63,946 nucleotides of DNA from Clostridia bacterium. GTDB lineage: Bacteria; Bacillota; Clostridia; Oscillospirales; Acutalibacteraceae. Below the pieces are notes generated by a model. That model saw nothing but the letters and a program-made list of their open reading frames with translations, was not told the DNA's origin and did not search any database. The DNA lies in NCBI GenBank assembly GCA_017421045.1, contig JAFQMC010000002.1, positions 1-63,946 on the forward strand. The letters are read 5' to 3'. Positions 34,575 to 43,298 of the stretch are shown piece by piece (positions within the stretch are counted from its first letter, which is position 1; each line of letters begins with the position of its first letter). The position numbers were made by a program, and so were the translations under genes.

Positions 34575-36071
34575 TTAATATCCAAAATCGTACCACTGGA
34601 AATAGTCGTTATCATCAGAGGAGGAGTTCACTGTAGGCACATATTCTTGTAGTGTCAGGGTAATGTCTCCTGTAGCCTCTCCCCTTTTGAGTGTGAACAC
34701 AACTTTCTCGCCAACGGCTTTACCCTCCAGTACAGACTCGATATCATCGGAAGTTGAAACCTCCTTGCCGTCTACTTTCAGGATAAGGTCACCGCTTTTG
34801 AATCCTGCTGACTCTGCATTGGAAAGGCTGTCAACACTGTATACATAGCAACCTGTCTCAGAGAGCCCATACATCCACGCAACCTGAGTGTTGTTCACAT
34901 CGATAAATTCCATGCCGATATCGATTCTGCCACGGACATAGCCATACTCCTTCAGGTCGGAAATTACATCCACAACATCATTAACGGGGATTGCAAATCC
35001 AAGTCCCTCAACCTCTGAGCCTGAGGACTTTGCAACCACTACGCCGATAAGATTACCGTAAGAGTCAAATAGTCCACCGCCTGAGTTACCCGGGTTAATG
35101 GCGGTATCCGTCTGCAGGAGATTCATGGTCTGTCCGTCTACCAGCACATCGCGGTCAAGAGCGCTGATGATACCCTCTGTGACGGAGCCTCCAAGCTGAC
35201 CCAAGGGGTTGCCGATTGCAACTGTCCTCTCTCCTACTCTGAGATTGTCGGAATTTCCGAATACAGCGGCAGTAAGATTCTCTGCGTCGATTTTCAGCAA
35301 TGCAAGGTCCTCCTGAGAATCAGAGCCTACCAAGGTCGCTGTGTAGCTGTCACCACTGCGAAGAGTTACCGTTATTTTCTCGGCTCCTTCGATAACATGG
35401 GAGTTGGTGACGATGTAACCTGAGCTGTCAACGATAACACCCGAGCCTGCACCCGACTCGATGTACTGCTGTGCAAAGCTACCCGTTTTCACAGACTCGG
35501 TGATAATCTCGACCACGCTGTCAGCGGCAGTTTCAACAATATCGACGGTAGCCATACCCGCTGAATTTCCGTCTTTGTCATATTCATAGTCAGGGCTTAT
35601 CTGATTGATTGTAAGTTTATCGGTTGTAACGGTATTGACCGAATCCTTACTGAAAGTGTTCACAAGAAATGCTGAACCTGCACCGAAGATGCTTGACAGC
35701 AATATGCAAAGTATGAGGATTACTGCAACAGGCATTCTGCGATTTTGCTTCTTGGTCTTTTGCTCAACCACAGGTGCGTTGTATGGTGGCTGATAAACAG
35801 GTGTGTTATCAATCACCTTATCACCATACCATTCATAGGAGCAGGGATGCTCCTCGGGCTGTGTATTATCATCTGCTGATGACTCTGAAAAAGCCTCAGA
35901 AGAATCAGATGCAGACTCCGGCTGAGCCTGTGGCTGCTGTGAATAGTCAAAGCTGTACTGTGGCTGAGGAGTCGGAGTATCAACAGGGTTTGTTCCGATG
36001 TTCTGAGCCTCTGGATTCTGAAGTTCTTCGTTATTTTTGTTGTATAAATTATCGTAGGGATTATCTGTCAT
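34575..36071 (-). CDS. htrA: HtrA/DegP-family membrane serine protease with PDZ domain
   Basis: Envelope quality-control protease of 498 residues. A long Pro/Gln/Asn-rich cytoplasmic N-terminus (about 1-105) precedes a single membrane helix (VAVILILCILLSSIFGAGSA), then a trypsin-like domain with His in TNSHVIEGA, Asp in EDLALLKID and Ser in PGNSGGGLF. A C-terminal PDZ (GFKSGDLILKVDGKEV) follows. The topology is that of Firmicute HtrA. A TATAAT lies at 36113-36108 on the minus strand, with a weak -35. Confidence 0.96.
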   Translation of the reverse strand: MTDNPYDNLYNKNNEELQNPEAQNIGTNPVDTPTPQPQYSFDYSQQPQAQPESASDSSEAFSESSADDNTQPEEHPCSYEWYGDKVIDNTPVYQPPYNAPVVEQKTKKQNRRMPVAVILILCILLSSIFGAGSAFLVNTFSKDSVNTVTTDKLTINQISPDYEYDKDGNSAGMATVDIVETAADSVVEIITESVKTGSFAQQYIESGAGSGVIVDSSGYIVTNSHVIEGAEKITVTLRSGDSYTATLVGSDSQEDLALLKIDAENLTAAVFGNSDNLRVGERTVAIGNPLGQLGGSVTEGIISALDRDVLVDGQTMNLLQTDTAINPGNSGGGLFDSYGNLIGVVVAKSSGSEVEGLGFAIPVNDVVDVISDLKEYGYVRGRIDIGMEFIDVNNTQVAWMYGLSETGCYVYSVDSLSNAESAGFKSGDLILKVDGKEVSTSDDIESVLEGKAVGEKVVFTLKRGEATGDITLTLQEYVPTVNSSSDDNDYFQWYDFGY

Positions 36072-36182
36072 AACAATACCTCCAAATGAAATACGTCTTT
36101 ATTGCTGATTATACTATATCCTCAAAGTGACAGACATATGAAGTTGCAATGATAAATACGAAAAAACATTATGAAGAGAAAT

Positions 36183-36210
36183 CCGACCGATACCTTACGA
36201 TATCGGTCGG
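36183..36210. terminator. Hairpin terminator after the amylase gene
   Basis: CCGACCGATA (36183-36192) pairs with TATCGGTCGG (36201-36210). A T-rich stretch follows on the minus strand (ATTTCTCTT), and T-rich sequence also on the plus strand. Confidence 0.75.
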
Positions 36211-36239
36211 CAGTTTATTTATTCTACTTTTGGCTGAAA

Positions 36240-38960
36240 TCAGGGAGTTACGTCAAACTTACCGCAAGAAGGCTTGGATGTATTGGCAAGAGGATAATAT
36301 CCGCAGCTACCTTCAAGTGTCAGGTCAACTGTCTGCTTGCTCTTTCCGCCGTCGTTGATAATAAGATTTGTATATCCGCGATCAAGCCAGATGAAATACT
36401 GATTCTGTCCCATATCATTTGTGCCGAGGTACTCCATCTCTGTTCCGGGCCAGTTCATTGCAGGACCGCCACCCCATGCGTAGCAACAAATCTTAGTCTT
36501 TGTGCTTGTGGGAGTAGGTTTCCACTTGTAAACATCTGTCCAAACAATGTAGTAACCAGACTGGGTCTCTTCAATCTGAGTATAGGAACCATCCTCAGCG
36601 ATTGCATTCCAGGTTTCTGCAGTATAGATGAAGTGGTTGCTGTAAAGCTCGCCGTCAGCATCTGTTGTAGGCAGGTCACCTGTCTGCTTGCCGGTACCGA
36701 GAATGTTATCAGAGAAAATAACTGTTCCGCCTACGAACTCATCAGGAATCTCGTAGTACCAGATGTCATCCTCTTTTTCTGTCATAAGGATACCGGGCCA
36801 AGCGTTATTTTCGCCGTCATCATTGAAGATGTAGCAGTAAACCTTTGTCCACTGAGTTTCCGAGTTATCATACTTAACCCAGTTTGCCTCGTCCTCAGAA
36901 ATCTTTGTGTACTCATACACCTTGACGATTCCGTCGTAGCTGAGAGCAACTGTAGCTGTCTCATATCGAGGCTCTGCAAACAAGGGAGCTCCGATACCCT
37001 CGTAACCTGTATCAAGGCCTGCAACGTGCTTCTGAACAGCAGTGGCATCCTTGACGTTGATAATAGGCTGGCCGTTTGCGTCAACATCGCCTGTTGCGTT
37101 TGCAAGAATGCACTGGTTGCCTGTCATTGTGATGAGAGCTGCAGAGTGCTTCTGGATATATGTTGCGTCTCTGACGTTAACATCGCCATTGCTGTCTGCA
37201 TCACCCAGAATTCCTGTTATTGCAGGCATTGCAGTCTGGCTGATGGGTGTGATTGTAAGGGTTTCCTTACCTGTGAATGGAACTTCCTCGCCGCCGTTTA
37301 CTGAATAAGTGGCTTCATCTGTGCCGTTTGCAACAACATCAACAGTGATTGTATCGGTTGTAAACTTTGTGCCAGTCTCAACGCTTGCTTCCACAACGGG
37401 TGTCTCGGGGTTGTAGATAACTGCAACACCGGTTGCGCCCATAGAACCGGTGAGCTTGCCGTCGGTTACTGTGAATGTGCTGCCGGAGATCTGGTCGATG
37501 TATGTACCATTCTCCATATTCTGCACAGGCACGTTGATTGAAGCGGTGTTACCCTTACAGTTTACAAGAACTGCACCGGAGTTTGCTCTTTCAACGATAG
37601 CGATATTACCGGAGCTGGAAACAGCTTCGCCGCTACCCTGGAAGTGATTGTGGAACTTGTTGATTGCTGCTGTAGCAGGATCGTTCCAAGCTGTGTCGTA
37701 TGCAACACCGAGATCGAGGTTGTAAACCTCAGAAGCTGTATTGGTAGGACGTGCAAGATACATGGAAACTACGTCTGCACGGGATGCCATACATGCCCAT
37801 CTCTTTGTAAGGAGTGCTGTGCTGGGAATGTTCTTTGACTTACATCCGTCCATATATGTATCATGGGACTCGTCCCAGAGAATAGCGGTTTTGTTTGTCA
37901 TACCGTTATTGAAGGACTTGGGAACAGCATTTGCGGCTGTACCGTTGTTAACTGCATCACAAATTGCATAGAATGCTGTGGAGTTAGTGATGTTCATAAA
38001 CTCGAGATACCATGAGAAAGAACGCTCGGTGGATACGGTGTTGAGAATCTCACCGTACATATAGAGGTCTTTGCCGTATGTATCCTTGGCGTAGGGATAG
38101 ATACCCTGCTTGCCGTTGATTCCGTCATACATAAGAACATCCCAGAAATCGGATGCATAAGCGCCATCGTACTTGGTCTCGATATGTTTTGCAGCATCGA
38201 TACGGAAACCATCGATGCCTGCATCGATACACTCGTGCCAGTAGTCGAGGATTGTCTCCTGAACTACGGGATGGCTTGTATCAAGGTCAGGAAGCAGAGA
38301 AACTGCATTCTGGGTGCAGTCGAATGCACCTGTGTCGTTGTAGAGACAGTTTGCATAGGGATAGTGGAAAGCGCCTGCGTCGATGATAGCTTTAGAGCTA
38401 TCGAAATCCCATGCACGCTCGCAAAGGTAATCCACGGCGTTTGCATCCTTAGGAAGAGTGTTGCCGTTAATTTTGTAGTCTGCAGTTTCGTTATTACCGA
38501 GGTGGTTTATAACTGCGTCAGCAATAACAAACAGACCCATTTCGTGAGCCGCATCAATCATATCAACAAGCTCTTCCTTTGTACCGAGAACGTTATCCTC
38601 GCTCTGGTTAAGCTCATAGGCGGCAGGCTGGTACATCATCCACCAACCGTTATCGTTAGCTTCCTGCAGAATCTTTACACCTACAGTGGGCTCCTTGAGC
38701 TCTGTAGGAGGAGATATCTGAATTGTGGTGAAACCTGCCTCTGCAATCTCGGCAAGATGTGCCTTGACTTCAGAGTAAGACCAGTTCCATGCCTGAAGGA
38801 TGAGACCGTCATTGGCGGTAGCACCCAGGTTGTAATCATAAGTCCCTGTGGTGTCAGTATTCTCTTCTGAAGCTGCTGAAACTGCAAAGTTTGCAACAAA
38901 AACACAGCTGAGAAGCATCAATATTGACAACAGCAGGCTGATGATTCTTTTGAATTTCAT
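36240..38960 (-). CDS. Secreted GH13 alpha-amylase with type I dockerin and two CBM26-like modules
   Basis: Cleaves alpha-1,4 links in starch outside the cell, docked on a cohesin scaffold. From the ATG at 38960 (GGAGG upstream) it has 906 residues. Signal peptide (about 1-30); GH13 barrel with DAVINH (about 147), GFRIDAAKH (catalytic Asp, about 252), YGEIL (catalytic Glu, about 302) and DESHDTY (about 364). Linker region, then a dockerin (about 583-650) with GDADSNGDVNVRD and a second calcium loop carrying a two-residue insertion. Two starch-binding modules with YNDDGENNAWPG-like and NWPGTEM features (about 700-790 and 815-906) end the protein. This architecture is that of R. bromii amylosome enzymes. 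Own promoter at 39017. Confidence 0.95.
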   Translation of the reverse strand: MKFKRIISLLLSILMLLSCVFVANFAVSAASEENTDTTGTYDYNLGATANDGLILQAWNWSYSEVKAHLAEIAEAGFTTIQISPPTELKEPTVGVKILQEANDNGWWMMYQPAAYELNQSEDNVLGTKEELVDMIDAAHEMGLFVIADAVINHLGNNETADYKINGNTLPKDANAVDYLCERAWDFDSSKAIIDAGAFHYPYANCLYNDTGAFDCTQNAVSLLPDLDTSHPVVQETILDYWHECIDAGIDGFRIDAAKHIETKYDGAYASDFWDVLMYDGINGKQGIYPYAKDTYGKDLYMYGEILNTVSTERSFSWYLEFMNITNSTAFYAICDAVNNGTAANAVPKSFNNGMTNKTAILWDESHDTYMDGCKSKNIPSTALLTKRWACMASRADVVSMYLARPTNTASEVYNLDLGVAYDTAWNDPATAAINKFHNHFQGSGEAVSSSGNIAIVERANSGAVLVNCKGNTASINVPVQNMENGTYIDQISGSTFTVTDGKLTGSMGATGVAVIYNPETPVVEASVETGTKFTTDTITVDVVANGTDEATYSVNGGEEVPFTGKETLTITPISQTAMPAITGILGDADSNGDVNVRDATYIQKHSAALITMTGNQCILANATGDVDANGQPIINVKDATAVQKHVAGLDTGYEGIGAPLFAEPRYETATVALSYDGIVKVYEYTKISEDEANWVKYDNSETQWTKVYCYIFNDDGENNAWPGILMTEKEDDIWYYEIPDEFVGGTVIFSDNILGTGKQTGDLPTTDADGELYSNHFIYTAETWNAIAEDGSYTQIEETQSGYYIVWTDVYKWKPTPTSTKTKICCYAWGGGPAMNWPGTEMEYLGTNDMGQNQYFIWLDRGYTNLIINDGGKSKQTVDLTLEGSCGYYPLANTSKPSCGKFDVTP

Positions 38961-39016
38961 TATTTTTCCTCCGTTCGTTTCTTTGATAAAAGGCTCTGCC
39001 TTTATCCTCATAGATA

Positions 39017-39045
39017 ATTATACGAAATCTTCATCTTCAATTCAA
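39017..39045 (-). promoter_or_regulatory. Sigma-A promoter of the amylase gene
   Basis: TTGAAT (39045-39040) and TATAAT (39022-39017) have a 17-bp spacer on the minus strand, giving a leader of about 50 nt. Confidence 0.85.
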
Positions 39046-39130
39046 TTAGCATAACCCACAATTATCCATCATTTCATTTGTTAAATATAACTCTACAAAC
39101 CGATTTGACTCACGGAGAAAACACGACCTG

Positions 39131-39138
39131 CATAGAAT
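39131..39138 (+). promoter_or_regulatory. Possible sporulation-sigma -10 element for cotJ
   Basis: CATAGAAT lies about 40 bp before the cotJA start and resembles the -10 of sigma-E or sigma-K promoters (CATA-type). I could not assign a convincing -35, so this is tentative. Confidence 0.3.
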
Positions 39139-39180
39139 GGGATGACAAGCATAATTTTATGTTTGTGAAAGGAGAAATAT

Positions 39181-39381
39181 ATGGACTTAATAAGAGAAAC
39201 AATGAATTCCTACGGGATACCTGCCCTGCCAAAGAAAACCGTTGAGGCAATGGCATATGTTCCGTTTCAGCCAAATGACGCAGAAACCTACACAGCCGTC
39301 AGGGCTTTTGAAGCAGGCACTATGTTCCCTGCTCTTAACAAGCCCTGGTACGGCGACAAATGCAGAGGTATGAAATTATGA
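39181..39381 (+). CDS. cotJA: Spore coat-associated protein CotJA
   Basis: First of three genes of a spore-coat operon. The 66-residue product has AYVPFQPNDAETYTAVRAFEAGTMFPALNKPW, the conserved core of CotJA. GAAAGGAG precedes the ATG. Its stop overlaps the start of cotJB (ATGA). Confidence 0.95.
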   Translation: MDLIRETMNSYGIPALPKKTVEAMAYVPFQPNDAETYTAVRAFEAGTMFPALNKPWYGDKCRGMKL

Positions 39382-39623
39382 CAAACAGAGAAATACTTTT
39401 GCGCAAAATCTCCACCTACGCATTCGCCATACACGAGCTGAGACTGTTTCTGGACACTCATCCCAAAGACGAAGCTACAATAGCAAAAATCAGGGATTGC
39501 GAGGAGAAGCTTCTGCCTCTGAAAGAAGAATACGAGAAACGGTTCGGACCGCTTATGAAGAACAACGATAACTCAAAAAAGTGGACATGGGTAAATGATC
39601 CATGGCCCTGGGAAGGAGAATAA
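39378..39623 (+). CDS. cotJB: Spore coat protein CotJB
   Basis: Small coat protein of 81 residues from the ATG at 39378, overlapping cotJA by four bases (ATGA). It has the LRKISTYAFAIHELRLFLDTHP segment and the WVNDPWPWEGE tail common to the family. AGAGGT precedes it. The more upstream in-frame ATG at 39360 lies inside cotJA and was not chosen. Confidence 0.94.
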   Translation: MTNREILLRKISTYAFAIHELRLFLDTHPKDEATIAKIRDCEEKLLPLKEEYEKRFGPLMKNNDNSKKWTWVNDPWPWEGE

Positions 39624-39632
39624 GAACGACTT

Positions 39633-40256
39633 ATGTTTGTATACGAAAAACGACTTCAGTACCCGGTAAAAATCAAGCAGACAAACCCAAAGCTCGCACA
39701 GATAATCATAACCCAGTACGGCGGTCCTGACGGCGAGCTTGCCGCATCACTGAGATATCTCAGTCAGCGATTCTCGATGCCTATGCCTGAGCTAAAGGCA
39801 ACACTTAACGATATAGGCACCGAGGAGTTGGCGCATCTTGAGATGATTGGTGCCATTGTATATCAGCTCACCAAGGGGCTTACAGAGGAGCAGATAAAAG
39901 CCGCAGGCTTTGACTCCTACTTTGTAGACCATACAACAGGAGTTTATCCCAACTCTGCCTCAGGTGTGCCCTTTACTGCTGCATATCTTCAGGTCAAAGG
40001 AGACCCCATCACCGACCTGCACGAGGATATGGCAGCCGAACAGAAAGCCCGCACAACCTATGATAACATCCTGAGATACTGCGACGACCCTGACGTTATG
40101 GACCCCATACGTTTTCTGAGGGAACGCGAGATTGTACACTATCAGCGTTTTGGCGAAAACCTGCGACTTCTGACCGACAAGCTGGATGATAAGAACTTCT
40201 ACGCATTCAATCCGTCATTTGACAAGAAGTGCTTTAAAAAAGAAAAAAAGAAGTAG
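39633..40256 (+). CDS. cotJC: Spore coat protein CotJC, manganese-catalase-like
   Basis: A 207-residue ferritin-like protein of the manganese catalase family found in spore coats. Metal-ligand segments include GGPDGELAASLRYLSQR, GTEELAHLEM, DMAAEQKART and EREIVHYQRFGE. The start is ATG at 39633, with AAGGAG 14 bases upstream, a rather long spacing. It may protect the spore from peroxide. A bidirectional terminator follows. Confidence 0.95.
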   Translation: MFVYEKRLQYPVKIKQTNPKLAQIIITQYGGPDGELAASLRYLSQRFSMPMPELKATLNDIGTEELAHLEMIGAIVYQLTKGLTEEQIKAAGFDSYFVDHTTGVYPNSASGVPFTAAYLQVKGDPITDLHEDMAAEQKARTTYDNILRYCDDPDVMDPIRFLREREIVHYQRFGENLRLLTDKLDDKNFYAFNPSFDKKCFKKEKKK

Positions 40257-40264
40257 GCAAATCA

Positions 40265-40297
40265 AAAGCCTGCCTAAAACAGGCAGGCTTTATTTAT
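40265..40297. terminator. Bidirectional terminator between cotJC and galE
   Basis: AAGCCTGCCT pairs with AGGCAGGCTT (40265-40291), flanked by T-rich sequence on the plus strand and by TTTTG on the minus strand. Both convergent transcripts can end here. Confidence 0.9.
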
Positions 40298-40312
40298 TAA
40301 GCATTGTTTTTA

Positions 40313-41323
40313 TTAATCATATCCGTTGGGATTATCTCTCTGCCAGAGCCAGGTATCTTTGCACATATCGTTTATGTTGAGAGTTGCTTCCCAGCCGAGG
40401 ACGCTTTTTGCTTTGTCGCAGGATGCGTAAAGCTCGTCCAGGTCTCCCGGTCTGCGAGGGTCTATCACATAGGGAATATCCACTCCGCTGGCTCTTACAA
40501 AAGCATCGCGAAGCTCCATGACGGTTGTGCCCTTGCCGGTACCGAGATTGAACGCTTCACACCCTGTGTGTGTGAATGCCCACTCGATTGCCTTGACGTG
40601 ACCTTTTGCCAAATCCACCACGTGTATATAATCTCTGCTTCCGGTGCCGTCTGAGGTGTTGTAGTCATCGCCGAACACATGAAGCTCTGTGAGTCTGCCC
40701 ACGGCAACCTGAGAAATAAAAGGCATCAAGTTGTTGGGGATTCCCTTGGGCGATTCGCCGATTAAGCCGCTTTTGTGAGCACCGATGGGATTAAAATACC
40801 TGAGCAGAGCAATACTCCAGCCGTTATCTGCGTTATAGCGGTCACGGAGAATTTCCTCGATAAAAAGTTTTGTTCTGCCGTAGGGATTTATTGCTGAAAG
40901 AGGCATTTCCTCTGTAATTGGCATCTTTTCAGGAATGCCGTAAACGGTGGCGGAAGAAGAAAACACTATGCGCTTCACGCCGAACTCGTCCATAACGCTC
41001 AGCAAACTCACTGTGCATCCGATATTGTTATCGTAATATTTGAGGGGTTCCCTGACGGATTCACCCACGGCCTTGTAACCTGCAAAGTGAATGACCGCAT
41101 CTATTGAATTCTCAGAAAAAATCTTTCTGAGTGCATCTGTATTTCTGACATCGGCTTCATAAAATTTTAAAGTTTTGCCCGTTATCTTTTCCACACGTTC
41201 AAGAGCCTTACGACTGCTGTTGCTGAGGTTATCGACAACAACTACATCGTAGCCTGCATCGAGGATTTCAACACAGGTGTGGCTTCCGATGAAGCCTGCA
41301 CCGCCAGTAATCAGTATAGACAC
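40313..41323 (-). CDS. galE: UDP-glucose 4-epimerase
   Basis: Interconverts UDP-glucose and UDP-galactose, supplying galactose donor for the surface polysaccharide. The 336-residue product has the Rossmann motif GGAGFIGSH, the catalytic YGRTK and RYFNPIGAHKSG. The start is GTG at 41323 with AAAGGAGGGG in front. As the last gene of the polysaccharide cluster it closes the transcript. Confidence 0.97.
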   Translation of the reverse strand: MSILITGGAGFIGSHTCVEILDAGYDVVVVDNLSNSSRKALERVEKITGKTLKFYEADVRNTDALRKIFSENSIDAVIHFAGYKAVGESVREPLKYYDNNIGCTVSLLSVMDEFGVKRIVFSSSATVYGIPEKMPITEEMPLSAINPYGRTKLFIEEILRDRYNADNGWSIALLRYFNPIGAHKSGLIGESPKGIPNNLMPFISQVAVGRLTELHVFGDDYNTSDGTGSRDYIHVVDLAKGHVKAIEWAFTHTGCEAFNLGTGKGTTVMELRDAFVRASGVDIPYVIDPRRPGDLDELYASCDKAKSVLGWEATLNINDMCKDTWLWQRDNPNGYD

Positions 41324-41359
41324 GCTATCCCCTCCTTTAATGAAATGTTAGGTAAATTA

Positions 41360-42670
41360 TCAGGATTTCTTTCTGAGGATTTTCAGAATTTTTCCTGACT
41401 CGGTTATAAGAAACTTAGGATTAAGTCCTCGGAGTATGAGCTTGTTGTTCTCTCTTATGGGTTTGAGAATAAAGCCCAGAATGAAGTTTGCAAAGAACTG
41501 AGTGAGGAAGGATGCAAAAGCCGCACCGCACGCTCCCCACAAAGGTATCATAAAAGCATTGAGAGCAATGTTCATCAATGCTCCGAAGAGGTTAATTCGC
41601 CAAAGATATTTTTCTTTTTTCTCTGCCAGAAGCCATATGTTTCTCACTGTGCCCATAATTGCAAAAGCAATATACCACACGAGAATCTGAAGTACGTGAA
41701 CGGCGCCTGCGTATTCACTGCCATAGAGAAGTCCGATTATAAACGGAGCGAATAATGTAAACACTATACCCTGTGCCAGTGCCATATATGAAATCACGCA
41801 GTAAAGGCGCGACAAATCCGTTTCATATGCCTTTTGGTCATTCTTTTTATTTTCTAAAATCAGCGGTCTGTAGGAATCAATAATAGCCATATAAACAAAC
41901 TGTGCCACTGTTGCGCTTGTGATTGCCGCTGAGTATATGCCATTTTCGGCTTTGCCGATCATATTTGTCAGCATTACGTGGTCTGTGTTCTGAATTACCA
42001 CAATTATCAGCGAAGCTAAGATATAGTATCTGCTTCGGCTGAGCATTTTTTTACCTCTGCTCCAGGAGAAGCTGAGTCGTTGGTCTCCCTTTTTCAGATA
42101 TATAGCAATAAGGGAAACACCGATAACACAAAAGTCAAGAGAATTTGACAGGGCAAACCAATAAACACTTTTTGCTGTGACTAAAAGGAAGATTTTATAT
42201 GCAGATACAACTACATATGATATGAGCATCACTATTGAGGAATACTTGGAAATCAGCTTGTACTGGAACCAATACTGCATCATCTCCAGTGCTCCAAAGA
42301 ACAGTGATGTGCTGTAAAGGATACATACTATGATTGTCTCGGTTTCGCCGAAATTGGCGATGCTTGCAAAAGCGGTGACTCCGCCTATACAAAGAAGGGA
42401 CGAGATTGTGTTCATAAGCAATGATGTGCCCATGACCTCTCCTTCTTTGTGAGGGTTCTCGACGAGTTCACTAACAAGAGTTGAATCAAGGCCCAACTTC
42501 ATCAGGGGCATCACAAATGCAACGATTGACGCTGCATAGTTGATGAGTCCATAGTTGGAAGGACCAAGATACCGCGCACAGATCATACCGATTATTAGCT
42601 GAAGTATGGACTGTGCAATCTTGCAAGCTATTATCCACTTTGCGTTATTAAATGCCTGTTTTTCTCTCAT
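41360..42670 (-). CDS. Polysaccharide flippase (Wzx/MATE-like)
   Basis: Integral membrane protein, 436 residues, with about 12 to 14 hydrophobic segments spread along the length and an N-terminal WIIACKIAQSILQLIIGMICARYLGPSNYGLINYA, the pattern of oligosaccharide flippases. It would move lipid-linked repeat units across the membrane for polymerisation. It follows the acetyltransferase gene after a 66-bp gap containing a G+C-rich hairpin. GGTG provides a weak ribosome site. Confidence 0.93.
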   Translation of the reverse strand: MREKQAFNNAKWIIACKIAQSILQLIIGMICARYLGPSNYGLINYAASIVAFVMPLMKLGLDSTLVSELVENPHKEGEVMGTSLLMNTISSLLCIGGVTAFASIANFGETETIIVCILYSTSLFFGALEMMQYWFQYKLISKYSSIVMLISYVVVSAYKIFLLVTAKSVYWFALSNSLDFCVIGVSLIAIYLKKGDQRLSFSWSRGKKMLSRSRYYILASLIIVVIQNTDHVMLTNMIGKAENGIYSAAITSATVAQFVYMAIIDSYRPLILENKKNDQKAYETDLSRLYCVISYMALAQGIVFTLFAPFIIGLLYGSEYAGAVHVLQILVWYIAFAIMGTVRNIWLLAEKKEKYLWRINLFGALMNIALNAFMIPLWGACGAAFASFLTQFFANFILGFILKPIRENNKLILRGLNPKFLITESGKILKILRKKS

Positions 42671-42680
42671 AATTCACCAT

Positions 42681-42707
42681 TCCCCCAACCCAAGAAGGGT
42701 TGGGGGA
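42681..42707. repeat. G+C-rich 11-bp hairpin in the flippase-acetyltransferase gap
   Basis: TCCCCCAACCC (42681-42691) pairs perfectly with GGGTTGGGGGA (42697-42707) over a five-base loop. The T-tract (TTTTAGCTTTTTT) follows on the plus strand, the wrong side for terminating the minus-strand operon. It could act as a stability element or be a small mobile repeat. Confidence 0.55.
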
Positions 42708-42736
42708 TTTTAGCTTTTTTACGAATACTGCTGATG

Positions 42737-43285
42737 TCAGCGTACTCTTTTTGCAGGGACGCCTGCCAAGGTAATGCCTGATTCCTCAAAGGAGTGAACC
42801 ACCACGGCTCCTGCGGCAACGGTTACATTATCCCCAAGGGTAACTCCGCCCAGAACTCTTGCGCCTACGCCCAGACGAGCGTTGTCGCCGATGACAGGAC
42901 AGTCGGAGGATTTTCCGTTATTGCCGATACAGTTGCTGCCGTGAAGAATACAGTTTTTGCCGATTCGTGCTTTGCCGTTGACAACTATATTGCCTGCGTG
43001 AGCTATTGTGAGTCCTTCCTCAAAGGAGTTGTCCCACAGCTCAATGCCAAGCTTCAGTCCCAGCTTGTTTCTTTTTCTGTGATAGCGCAGGTAACTCAGC
43101 TTGTGAAACAAACCACCGTTGTTATGATGATACTCCTCTTTTCTGACTATCTTCAGAAATCGGAATATCTGAAGGCTGGGATCACCTGTTGCTATCTGTT
43201 TAAGATGACCCTTCTTCGAATCGGAAAGATAAATCTTCTTTTCAGCTTCCCGATATCGAAGAAGGTCTTGTTTTGTTTTAATCAC
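42737..43285 (-). CDS. Hexapeptide-repeat acyltransferase (serine/sugar O-acetyltransferase type)
   Basis: The 182-residue product has a left-handed beta-helix domain in its second half, with hexapeptide-like strands (NIVVNGKARIGKNCILHGSN, VIGDNARLGVGARVLGGVTLGDNVTV) and the cap AAGAVVVHSF. It resembles the serine acetyltransferase fold used in polysaccharide loci to O-acetylate sugars. The start is GTG at 43285 with AGGT ahead. Position between a flippase and a giant surface protein favours polysaccharide acetylation over cysteine synthesis. Confidence 0.9.
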   Translation of the reverse strand: MIKTKQDLLRYREAEKKIYLSDSKKGHLKQIATGDPSLQIFRFLKIVRKEEYHHNNGGLFHKLSYLRYHRKRNKLGLKLGIELWDNSFEEGLTIAHAGNIVVNGKARIGKNCILHGSNCIGNNGKSSDCPVIGDNARLGVGARVLGGVTLGDNVTVAAGAVVVHSFEESGITLAGVPAKRVR

Positions 43286-43298
43286 TGATTATACCTGA

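Noticed and set aside
36171..38870. Long open frames on the plus strand opposite the amylase gene
   Set aside because: They are cysteine/valine-rich translations of the complementary strand of a clear GH13-dockerin gene, without ribosome sites or domain matches.
42681..42720. G+C-rich hairpin considered as the terminator of the capsule operon
   Set aside because: The T-tract is on the plus strand, whereas all flanking genes are on the minus strand.
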